From Blumeriella jaapii (Eukaryota; Ascomycota; Leotiomycetes; Helotiales; Drepanopezizaceae): 64,000 bases of DNA. The stretch's first letter is position 1. The number at the start of each line of letters is the position of its first letter. Below, piece after piece: positions 23,390 through 33,239 of the stretch. Location of the stretch: positions 1,054,001 through 1,118,000 of the forward strand of contig VWND01000073.1 in NCBI GenBank assembly GCA_009599575.1, given 5' to 3'. The translations under genes and the position numbers were made by a program. The notes beneath the pieces are model-generated. The model was not told where the DNA came from. It made no database searches and saw only the letters and a list, made by a program, of their open reading frames with translations.

Positions 23390-25556
23390 ATGCTCTGCAA
23401 CAGCAGTATACACGACGAAGCAATTGCTGGTCACGCACAACTACCGTGAGTCTGACACCCTACAATCCCAGACCTCTCGACTAACATCTACTAGATTTCC
23501 GTATGTCGGCGCACTCCCTCTTGTTGATAGATACATCCTGACCGTAGCAGCGCGCACCATTGCCTTGCGGTCCATACTCATGATAGCCGTTGTCTACGCC
23601 GCCACCTTTACTCTATGCAGAACCGAGTCACAACTGTGGCCACGCGGAAAGACGAAACAGTGGGGCTTGAGGCAGTCGGAGGGAGGCGACTTTCTTCTCT
23701 ACCAGCACTGGATCCCCATGGTACCTGCGGCTCTGGCGGCAGCGGCTTCGTTTCCCATGCTTGTGGAATGCCTCCTCGAATTACCCAGCCTGTTCATCTT
23801 GGTCATGTTGTTTGTGAGTGCAAAGAGGAGACCATTCCTTAACGCAGACTAACCTCGATAGCCTATTGCGTACATTGCCAAGACCGCTGTCTTGTTCGTG
23901 TGCTGCTCTAAGTACCGGTCCCAACGAGTCCCTCCGTGGGAAGCCATCGTTTCCACAGCTGCGTTGAGTGTGGTACTCTACAATGAATATCGTCTTGACC
24001 CAAATCTTGTCCGGGGCATCGCGGGACTTCTTCTCATGGGACTTTCACACGCTTGTTTCATCATCGGATCCGAAAGAGCCGGATCCGACGTTGCGGTGAA
24101 GGCTCAACAGAGCGCACACCATGGGTTTGTTTGCATGACTTTACTGTTTTCAGTTCTGTTCTGCGGGGTACCAGCCTACTACCTGGAGCGTTTCAGGCCC
24201 TCGGTCCCTCTCACAACAGATACCGTGACATTGATGCTAATCAACTATGCGGCTATCACTGGTACAGCATTGTCTGGGACATTCTTTTTGACGTACATGC
24301 CTATCTCTCTCCAAGATACAGTGCCACTATTTTCAAATACACCCGTGCAGGGGTTAGATGTCCTCGCATCTTTGGCTTCTAGTCTATTGGTCATCTTGGT
24401 TACAATCCATTTGGGACCGATACCCTACATCTCCTGGCTCCAGACTGCAGCATATCTGATGGCATCGGTCTTTCTACTTGAAGTAGACAAGATACACTTT
24501 GGTGTTCTGACATGCATTGACTTCGTGCAAGAACGAATTTACCAATCAAGACGGACTGAACGTCTCGAAGCCAGGATGCCGAGCCGAGTTGTTACTTCAG
24601 CCGTGCTCTTCATCCTCCTCTTCGTCATGAGTTGGACGATTTCGTTCTTCGACTCCGCGTCCATCAACTCTCTGCTTCCAGCCCAACCTGCAATTCTCGA
24701 CATCGAATACAACGCTACCAATCGCTTCGACATTGTCATCTCCATGTTTAAAGAAGACCCTCAAACCGTGAAGGACCTGCTCACCTCACTCAAACACACA
24801 CGCCTGCTGTCCACCCTTCAACCTCGCGTCATCATATACACCAAAGATCCTGATCAAGAGCTTCACGAGCTGCATGAGCTCCGAGAGCGCACCGGCGCTG
24901 ATATCGTCCAGCGCCTCAACAACACCGGCCGTGAAGGCGGCACCTACCTCTGGCACATCGTCAACAAATGGGACGAGCTCGCCGAGCAGACTCTGTTCAT
25001 CCAAGCGGAAGCCCACGACCCGCGCGAGATCATTATTCGGGTCAACGACTACCTCGTCCCCGAGACGGGCATGCTGAGCCTCAGCTCCTCCCCCGAGGTG
25101 ACCTGCCGGTGCGGCGGCTGCACCGACCGCTGGGACTGGGCCGACACGTGGGGCGTCGTGCCCGCTCTGTACGAGAAGATCTACGCGCGCCCCTGCGCTG
25201 TCGACGAGCCCATCCTGCTGTCGTACAAGGGACAATTCGTCGCCAGCGCACGCCGCATCCGCGGGCTGGGCATCGAGACGTTCCGCGACTTGCTGACGAC
25301 CATCACGAGCCGAGACGGCTTGCATCACAACCTCCCCGGCCCCGAACCTCCGGTGGGCGGCAGGCGCCCTGATCCCAGTGCACCCCTCTTCGGCTTCACG
25401 TTGGAGCGCGTCTGGGGGCTGCTGATGCAGTGTGCGACGGATGGGCGCGTGGCGGCTCGCTGCCCGAGTCTGCTGAGCGGGATGGATGGAATGGGGATGG
25501 ATGACGAGGTCAGGGACTGCCAGTGCTTGGATGGGATCGTGGCGAAGGGGGGATGA
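23390..25556 (+). CDS. Multi-pass membrane protein with C-terminal DUF3431 domain
   Basis: Three exons (23390-23445, 23495-23813, 23862-25556) give about 689 residues. The introns are GTGAGT...CTAAC...TAG (49 and 48 bp) and keep the frame. The first two-thirds are hydrophobic, with roughly eight membrane segments between residues 50 and 390. From about residue 405 comes a DUF3431-type domain: FDIVISMFKEDP, then ...GGTYLWHIV..W, a TLFIQAEAHDP segment and a WADTWG block. DUF3431 is a fungal domain of unknown function, often predicted to be glycosyltransferase-like. A transporter-like membrane region joined to it suggests a membrane-anchored enzyme, perhaps in the secretory pathway; that is inference. 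The start is uncertain. ATG 23390 is chosen because the phase-0 frame upstream of the 23259-23377 intron meets a stop at 23199 without an ATG. Confidence 0.75.
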
Positions 25557-26215
25557 ATGAACGAAGGGAGAGGGGGAGGGGGCATAGAGACGGTAACTGT
25601 AGGTTGGGTTAGGTTGGTATCACCTATTTCCGCTGACCCTACCGTTCTTGGACAGGTTCGGCGCTTTCTTATGTAGCTGGCGTTTGCGTCTCTATGTACT
25701 TTATGTGCACACGCACCAGAGTTCGATATTGTGGCCTATTACGATGGAATGAAACTTTCAGTACTATTTCCTCTCTTTTCCTTTCCCATTTTTCTTTGTT
25801 TTACACATACTTTTTTTTTGTGTTGATTTTACGCAAAGAGATACCAGAAAATCGCACAGCCAGCGAGCGTCTTCCTTCTTAAAAGCTGTTCAAACCCCCC
25901 CCCCTCCCCTCCGTTTGGGAAGACGCCTTCCAACCTCCAGCAAGCCGCCAGATGGGTCGGGTTGTGCATCCCGCCCTTCTCCGTGCTACGGATCCGCTCA
26001 GAACTCGCTGGAAACAAGGGCATCCGCCCGCTTGGTTTCCGCTGGGCGAGCGGAGCCCTGGCGAGGACACTGAGAATAGGGTTGGGAAGGGAGATGTCAC
26101 TTGGAGAACTTGCGTGGGATCTCGTTGTGAAGAAGCGGAGTAAGTATCGCTTGGGTGATGAGGAGAGCGTCAGTAGACGCGCATAATTCGGGGATATAGG
26201 TATAGGTACAGGTTT
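25557..26215. other. Intergenic, no gene seen
   Basis: 3' flank of the DUF3431 gene, then mixed sequence with only short shadow frames on both strands. It ends at the left target duplication of the second LINE tail. Confidence 0.5.
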
Positions 26216-26229
26216 TAGCACGGAAGAAG
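26216..26229. repeat. 14-bp target-site duplication, left of LINE 2
   Basis: TAGCACGGAAGAAG occurs here and again, identical, at 26540-26553. Confidence 0.9.
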
Positions 26230-26539
26230 TAGTAGTAGTAGTAGTAGTAGTATTGATTAACGTCTAGCGGAGTGCAGCCGAAAGGCTGCCTTCCTAGGAC
26301 CTCCCAGGGGGTACGGAGACGTGCTAAGCTAAGGAATTAGATACAAAGTACGACCCCGAAAGCAATTCGTGTTGGTACAGCCACTGCTGCTGTCGACTAC
26401 GCCCTTCGCCGCCTTTTGCGATGGTCCGTCAGTGAGAAGCATGAGCGTAAAGCTCAGAGAGAAGCCCAAGGAGTATGCATACGGCACCGATCAAAAGTAT
26501 GATCTGTCGGTTGCGTGGATACGCACAGTGGTATGGCCA
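26230..26539 (-). mobile_element. Severely 5'-truncated LINE, 3' UTR only
   Basis: This 310-bp insertion is read on the minus strand and ends in a (CTA)n tail (plus-strand TAG run, about 26229-26252). It is bracketed by a perfect 14-bp duplication (26216-26229 / 26540-26553). Its body has the 3' UTR motifs of the LINE at 18987-21444 (CTTAGCACGT.TCC, AGACGTTAA.CAATA) but a different trinucleotide in the tail. The right junction lies 46 bp from the stop codon of the esterase gene, so it sits in that gene's probable 3' UTR. Confidence 0.85.
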
Positions 26540-26585
26540 TAGCACGGAAGAAGGAGAAGAAGAAAGGTGGTATTGTTAAGAAATT

Positions 26586-27707
26586 TTATATCAGTGTCCA
26601 GGCAGCCATCCACCCAAGCAATGGCACAGCAGCACACATGACGCTCGGGCTGTGGGACGCGGCGTTGCCCATGGCTGGCGGAGCATGGGAAGGCGTCGGA
26701 GTGGTGGAGAGTGTCGCGTTGGAGGAGCTCATGGGGGTGGTGAGAGTCCCTGAAGCAGTGGAGCTTGCGAGAGCAGTGGGTGTTGTGGACGTGATAGACG
26801 CCGTGCAATTGGTACCAGTTTCCGGAGTGGAAGAAGCTCTCAGAGTGGTGGAAGAAGTCGCCTGGGTAGTAAACACAACAGGAGTGGAAGGAACCCTCGC
26901 AGTCGCAGGGTTGAACCACCCCCTCGCCACAGCGTTCTGTACACCCGCATACCACGCTTCAGCCATCTTGCCGTACCCGATGTCGTTCGGGTGCAGACCG
27001 TCTTTCAGATCGGCCACCGAGACGAAGGCGGGCATGTCGATGGCCGCGATCTTCTTGCCCTGGCTTGCTCTGTCCTCCGCCAGTCTGACGACTTCGCGGT
27101 TGAAGGCCTCGACGCGGGACTCGACGTCGGCCGTCTTGCACGGCGTGAGCTGGGCGAGGAGGAGCACCGCGTCAGGACAAGCCGAGATGCACATGTCGAC
27201 CAGACTTGCCAGCCTCACTGGAGCTTCGCTCGTGGAAAGATCGAGGTTCATGTCGTTCGTGCCGGCCATGAGGAGGATGAGGGCTGGGTTTGATGGCAGG
27301 CTCGGCTTCGCGAAGTCCGCGATCTGCTCGATGGTAGCTCCTGGGTGGCCCTCGTTGTAGTTGTCTGTCATGTTGCCAGCTCGGACAGAGCCAAGGTACT
27401 GGACGGGTGTCCCGTCTGCCGTGATTCGATCTAGCAGATCTTTGCGGTAGCCATTCCCGTCGGAACTTTGGAATCCAAATGTTATCGAGTTGCCCAGAGG
27501 TAAGATCCTCAGAGGTCTAATATCTGCACGCTCGGCAATCGACGCTTTCGAAAATGAGGGTGATGGCCATGGGTTTGCTACCGCTACTTTTCGAACGTTA
27601 GCATTCAGGTGAATGAGATCGGGTTTTTCAGATTTACAGGATGTCCATAATATTATTTGAAGCCATAACGGCGCTCCTGAGGTTAACGATCGAAAGAAAT
27701 GCATCAT
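26586..27707 (-). CDS. SGNH/GDSL esterase, CE3-like, Ser/Thr-rich linker and GPI-type tail
   Basis: One exon of 373 codons from the ATG at 27707. SGNH-hydrolase blocks are clear: RILPLGNSITFG (catalytic Ser, about residue 74), then an NYNEGHPGATI segment. LLMAGTNDM (Asn block, about 140) and LKDGLHPNDIGYGKMA (Asp-His, about 230) follow. The arrangement is that of carbohydrate esterase family 3 (acetyl-xylan esterase-like). After residue 255 follows about 90 residues rich in Ser, Thr and Pro, then a hydrophobic C-terminus (VMCAAVPLLGWMAAWTLI). That pattern fits an O-glycosylated stalk and GPI attachment. The N-terminus (MMHFFRSLTSG..WLQIILW) is a weak signal peptide. A possible intron (GTAAAT..GCTAACG..AG) lies in the first 60 codons, so the true start may differ. 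Deacetylation of cell-wall or plant polysaccharide is inferred from family. Confidence 0.82.
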   Translation of the reverse strand: MMHFFRSLTSGAPLWLQIILWTSCKSEKPDLIHLNANVRKVAVANPWPSPSFSKASIAERADIRPLRILPLGNSITFGFQSSDGNGYRKDLLDRITADGTPVQYLGSVRAGNMTDNYNEGHPGATIEQIADFAKPSLPSNPALILLMAGTNDMNLDLSTSEAPVRLASLVDMCISACPDAVLLLAQLTPCKTADVESRVEAFNREVVRLAEDRASQGKKIAAIDMPAFVSVADLKDGLHPNDIGYGKMAEAWYAGVQNAVARGWFNPATARVPSTPVVFTTQATSSTTLRASSTPETGTNCTASITSTTPTALASSTASGTLTTPMSSSNATLSTTPTPSHAPPAMGNAASHSPSVMCAAVPLLGWMAAWTLI

Positions 27708-27725
27708 GCAAAGAATGTGGAGCAC

Positions 27726-30343
27726 GTATTGTGCTTTGCGCGCGCACTACTCGAATGTTTGGGCTATCATACAACCATCATGAACAGTGAAGGGCGAGAA
27801 GCTGCAAGTAATGGTGTGGGCTTCCAGCTACATTAAATAAAGGGTCACGATGTACCTGATTCCCTCAGCCACTGCTTGAGCGAAGCTCGCTAGCCAGCCA
27901 CGGATCTTGACTGTCGATCGCTACTACAGTGCCGATAACGAGATGAAGGTACGAGCGGGAGGAGGGTGCCCAGCCCGACTTCAAGGGTTTGAGGGGTCCG
28001 TGATTCATGACGAACAGTCCAGGTGGAATGCGAGGAAGAGACGTGATTGCTTTTCGCAAACCCATTGAAACAGCAATGGAAACACCAGACAATGGTCTAG
28101 AAACCATGCTGTACGTGGAAGGAAAACAAACCTCAAACACGGCGGTTGAAATAAGAAAAGAAAGAATCTAAAGCAACGACATAACAACCGCAACTTCAAG
28201 CTCGGTTCCGAGAAACTACGGAGGAATGACCCCGATTGGACAATCGCTCAGATCATCTGAGGGCTGTAGAGCTCTGATGCCGAGTATCTCTGACGTCTTG
28301 GTGCCATTTTCTGGAGAAGTAAACTTGCCGGATAGCCATCCACCAGTATCTTTTGCTCAGGGAACATTTAAATACTGAAAGACGAAGGGTTTTGTAAATG
28401 ACGTAAAAAGCAATGGTAGTTCGAGAAAGAATGCTGAAGTACGAGATCATAAGAGACACGATATGAAGGGGGAGTTTTTGGTATGATAGCATCGCCACAT
28501 GAGCCTCGGATTAGTTTCAACGTAGATAAATGCTTCGTCGAAGGCGTACAAAAATACCCCGAGGAGTTTGGGAAAAGACTACACCTGCGACGAAGTATCA
28601 TCCACACGCTCGCACGTTGTCGACATCTGATGCAAAAGCTGCAGAACTCTTGTCAACTGTGTGGACCGAACACACACTGGGACAAAGATTCAGCTTTCGC
28701 TTGAGCGCTTGATGTCGGGTTGAAGGTGTTGAGGAATAAGTAGGAGTAGGAGTAGGAAGAGGTAGGGAGTAGGGAGTCCGAAGTAGGGAGTGGTGGAAAC
28801 TAGCTTAAATCTTTAGCGAGAGTCAAAGCTACACCTAAACCGAAGCGCGAACTCAAATCCTCCCCTTTAGTCCGCATCGTCACCGACAAAGCAGCAGGAT
28901 ACCAGCTTAGGTAATTGATTAATCTTTCTGCTATCCATAGAACTAAAGACCCCTCCTTGCTCCACAAACCTCCGACCGGAATGCAACTCACGTCTTACCG
29001 GCAACAAGAAATCCCGCGCTCCTGCGAAAACGGGCCGGCTTGGCACCGTTGCTATGACTCGTACTTCAATCGATTCGGTACGCGAAAAAGGGGTATCGTA
29101 GAAGAAACCGTATGACTGTGAGAAGTGATGGTTGTTTCGTGAGCGGACACAAGATCACGAGTATTTGATGTCTTCCTTCATCATAAATCGGAGGCTGCTT
29201 GCTTGATTCTGCAAGCGAGCGACGCTGCCAGGAGGTCTAATATCCTGGATACAAGAAGAAAACGTTTTTGCTACATTTATCTCGACCCCAAGTCTACTTG
29301 AGTGTGGTGGGTCTTGTCGATTGCTGTTCTCGGCTCTCGAGTGCGATGCCGGTGGTCCAATGCAGCCGGTTGCCTGCTCTCGAAGTTTCGAAATAAACCC
29401 CTGCGGTGATATAGGAATGCATCTCATGCTGCTAATTTCGTGTTATCTAGCGCCGTGTTTGTTTACCTGCATTTCCCAAATATCGATTACCAGCAACCCA
29501 TTTCCAAGCTGCGTGTTTTCCCGTTTTGCTCTATTGCAGCTCAGAAAGAGTGGGTTGTATTTACTGCAGGTAGTTCCTTATAACAAGAGTGCAAAGTTCG
29601 GTTAGTAGAGTCGACCCTTCGACCCATAAGTATATTGAAGCAGATTAGAATGGTTTGTTTCCGATTCCTCTTGAGGTCTTTTGATCGGTTTGATTATTTC
29701 GACATCGGGACTACTTTTTTGACTGAGGACACCCGACACTCTCACATCAATCCCTCAGTTGTATCAAGCTCGCTGCCGCACTGGTTCTCTTGGGGCAGCT
29801 CACGAACGTTATCCAACCCGCAGAGCCACACAGGCACGCCATTTTGGAGACAGGGTGGACCGAGCAAGATGTTGAGCACGAGCGGATGAAAACTGTTTTC
29901 TGACAAGCCAGGAAAACCCGCCCTTCGCTTGCAAGCTTAGAGATGCGTCACTCTCGAAGACGATCGTTTTGTTTTGCTGCTCGTCTGCTTGGTGATTCCA
30001 GGGTATTGATCAAGCGCTTCGTGTGGAGTGATTGATATGTTTACTGAGCCAGACTTGGCTTGGTCCCCAGCGGGATCTGTTTTTTTCGCAAATGAGATTT
30101 CGCATCTCGCGTATCTAGAACCAGTGTGACAGAGGTACGTTTGGGGCCAATCCGAATGTTTTCGCCAAGCCCTCGATGCTCTTTCCAAACGTGTAAGTTC
30201 GGGAAGGCCAACGTCGCTCATCACGTGCTTCGTTTCGATGCCAAGATGCGGCTGACCTCCTTCCACCTCATCTTCAGCGTCTCTCGATTACTGAATACTA
30301 ATGTTCTATTCTCGCTGTTTTTGCCGGGCGCGCGTTACCGACC
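27726..30343. other. Long gene-poor intergenic stretch
   Basis: I see no convincing gene. The best open frame is 27865-28140 (minus, 91 codons), with no recognisable domain. A purine-rich imperfect repeat (AGTAGG-type) is at 28737-28797. Frames overlap on all strands without splice-consistent continuation. Confidence 0.4.
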
Positions 30344-30874
30344 ATGTTTTCTCGTCTCTTGGATAAAGCGCTTGTGAAGCTTGAGATCAAGGACTCTCCA
30401 CAACAGACATCGGCCAAAGCGGACGAAGCACTCTACACAACCTCCTCTTTCCCTCCCCCGCCGAGAGGCACCACTGCTCTCTGTCCCAGGTGCCTGACTC
30501 TGCTTTCGCACTTCGTCTCGCGGTTCGGAGATGGGCACGACTACAGTCAGCTCACAATCACTCATGCCTGGTCAATACGGGATCTCTCGCACGCTGTCCA
30601 CATGGACTTTGCAGTCGCTCGAAAGAACACCACAGAATGTGTCATCTGCATCAAAGTGTTTATTTTGTTCAAAGCTATGCAGGCACATGTGTCGTTTGAA
30701 GATTCGTGGCGGAGCTCACCGTCTACCGATTGGGCCTTGACCTGGGAACTAAGACTACCAGATTACGAAGCCCATGTGGATCGCTTGCATGTGAAGTTCT
30801 CGGTGACACACAAAGGGGGATATGGCTGGGGAATTGGCAAGCAGAGTCTAGCAAGTTTGCTGATCTTGAACTGA
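30344..30874 (+). other. Possible upstream exon of the HET gene
   Basis: This 176-codon open frame from an ATG contains an LCPRCL segment near residue 46 and a WELRLPDYEAHVDRLHVKFS segment. Such Cys motifs and a following beta-rich stretch often precede the HET domain in fungal HET proteins. A plausible acceptor (GTCCGCAG, ends 30885) precedes the HET-coding frame, but no donor in matching phase is evident. Either the start of the HET gene has another break here, or this is a separate relic. Confidence 0.35.
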
Positions 30875-30914
30875 TGTGTCCGCAGGTGGCTTCGTGATCT
30901 TCCCCGATGAGAGT

Positions 30915-33038
30915 ATGAGAGCAACTATGAGCCCGAATGCCGATCACCCAAGAACCGTTGATGATACCCTCTTGGTCGGCCCCCTTGATAGCCACGAGCA
31001 GCCCACAAATGGTATCTCGGATCTCGACTTCTCGTCGACGCTGAGCACGGGGACCCTATCACTCGTGTCGGCCTGGGCAAGAGAGTGTGCAACGTCTCAC
31101 GCCAAGTGCCGAAGAATCTTCGGAAGCGAGAATTTAAAGCAGCCTGAGCCCTGGTTTCCAGACCGGCTTGTCCAAGTGCGGCGTAGAGATGATGGAGCGT
31201 TGACTGCGCGTCTCGTATTGAAAAACAAGCCCGCACACTTCCCTGCCTCTGGTTCGAGCCAACTCGACTATCTCTCCTTCTCTCACTGCTGGGGACCTCC
31301 TCCGGAGCCCTCAGCTCCCCTCGGCGGCCGAGCCGGTAGTGTTCTTACCAAAGACACGCTTTTGAAATGGACAGCCGCGCTACCGGTCAACGATCTTCCT
31401 CTCGCCTTCCGGCATGCCATCACGGTTTGCGCCTGGCTAGATTTCGAGTACATTTGGATAGACAGCCTCTGCATCATGCAAGATAGCCGAGAAGACTGGG
31501 AGGTCCAAAGCGCTGTCATGGGAGACGTCTACAAGTTTGCGTTCTCAACATCGCCGCTCTCTCCTCCACCTCCGATTACGACGGGTTCGTGTTCTCTCGT
31601 GACCCCAGGATCGTGTTTGGCTTCCGGCGCTCCTTTGCCCGTCTCCTCGGTCGGAGCGCAGATGAGCGGAATCAGGAGGGGCGACAGTGCGTCTTGCTGG
31701 GCGGGCAGGCTTCGCTCGTTTGGGACTTCCAAAAGGATATCCAAGGAAGTACCGATTCCAACACCCCGCTATTCACCCGCGCATGTAAGGACTCGGAAAC
31801 TCCGTCATTCCACTTTCTGCTCGGGATATCATTCCTCTTTTCGTCTGGAGGTGTGGCGATCGCTGATTACCTTGCTTACTAGGGGTATACCAAGAGCGCA
31901 GTCTTGCTCGTCGCTCTCTTGCATTTGCCAATTCGAGTGTCTACTGGTCGTGTGATGAGCATAGCGTTTGTGAGCAGTCTGGCTGGGGAGGATACAGGTG
32001 AGTACCTTGAGACTTGTGACCCCTCTCGGAGAAGTGATGTTTGGCAAAACGCCAGGCCTTGTTGACGGGCGTGGTAGTCAAAACGGCCTGCGCAGAACCC
32101 TCCACAGAGTGGAGGAGATCATGACGAGCATCTCACAGAGCGGGGTCACCGAAGGCCTCGCCAAAAGCCTGATCCACGCATTTGACTATCAGTGGCACTC
32201 CACGGTCAGAGACTACTCGGAGTGCAGTCTCACCAAGCACACAGATAAACTCGTCGCCGTCTCCTCCGTCGCAAGGGAACTCGACAGTACCGGCATCCTG
32301 CAGAGCCAGCGATACCTTGCAGGGCTTTGGAGCGTGAACATCCTCACCCAGATGGCATGGATCACCATCGTGGGCTCGAAGACGCCTCGGCGGAAGCGCG
32401 TCGGGGAGGAAGGCTACGTCGCGCCGAGTTGGAGTTGGGCTTCTGTGGAAGCGCCTGTGCAAGCTCGTCCATTCTGGACAGAGCCATCGGTTACAAACAT
32501 CCCGCTCGCCGAACTACGTGGCGCCGAAGTGGAACTTGCCACTGCTTACAAATTCGGCTCCGTCACAGCGGGTTGGGTTCGTCTCCGCGGGCATCTGAAC
32601 GGCGTCCGGAGTGGTACACGGGACTCCAAGACCCACCGACTCACCGACCAGGCCACGGGAGGGGACTTCTGGTTCTGCTCGGATACCGTGGAGGGGTTCG
32701 ATCTCATCCGACAAGGCAATGCCCGGAAGTTGGTTTGGATGCCACTGTCGGTGACCTTCGATCAAAGCATATCCGGCAATTGTCTGATTCTGCTGGAGGT
32801 GCCGGGCCCGCACTATGGGGGACCCAACCGGTTTATAAACCCCGGTGAGAAGGTGTACCGGAGGATGGGCACTGGGAATTTCGGGAGGAGCATCGACATG
32901 CTCCAGCCGACCGACGTAGTTCTGGGACTGGGCACTTATCCAGATGTTCAAATTGGCGGCGAGACTCGCACTGGGCTCGAGCTTGCTAGAGGGTTTCAGC
33001 GCAAGCAAACGCCAATGGAGGAGTTTGTGGTGATATAG
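30915..33038 (+). pseudogene. HET-domain (heterokaryon incompatibility) protein gene with a frame break
   Basis: Exons 30915-31784, 31883-31997 and 32078-33038 are joined by a GTAAGG...TTACTAG and a GTGAGT...GTAG intron; phases match at both joins. The HET domain is unmistakable: YLSFSHCWG, LPLAFRHAITVCAWL, YIWIDSLCIMQDSREDW, MGDVYKFA, then (next frame) LNIAALS. Across the first intron comes a RAWVYQERSLARRSL block. A later WHSTVRDYSECSLT..DKLVAVSSVAREL block and APSWSWASV complete the usual C-terminal half. The frame shifts by one base at about 31543, inside the HET domain; one extra G would restore it. No splice signal explains the shift. HET proteins trigger cell death after fusion of unlike hyphae. 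As written the gene is broken; an assembly error is the alternative. Confidence 0.88.
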
Positions 33039-33051
33039 CCGTTCTCCGGGA

Positions 33052-33239
33052 AGCAGATTGCGATGCAACATTGCTGTTTCTATCCTGTTGGATCATTCAG
33101 CTTCTCTTGTGGTGTTCTTTCCACATGGGAAGGAATAGTGTTGTGAGCAGATTGCGATGCAACATTGCTGTTTCTATCCTGCTGGATCAGTCAGCTTCTC
33201 TTGTGGTGTTCTTTTCACACGGGAAGGAATAGTGTTGTG
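33052..33239. repeat. Tandem duplication, two 94-bp units
   Basis: 33052-33145 and 33146-33239 both begin AGCAGATTGCGATGC and end with GGAATAGTGTTGTG, with few differences. It lies right after the HET gene stop, in its probable 3' UTR. Confidence 0.9.

Noticed and set aside
24786..25328. 180-codon minus-strand frame
   Set aside because: Mirror frame of the DUF3431 coding exon in GC-rich DNA.
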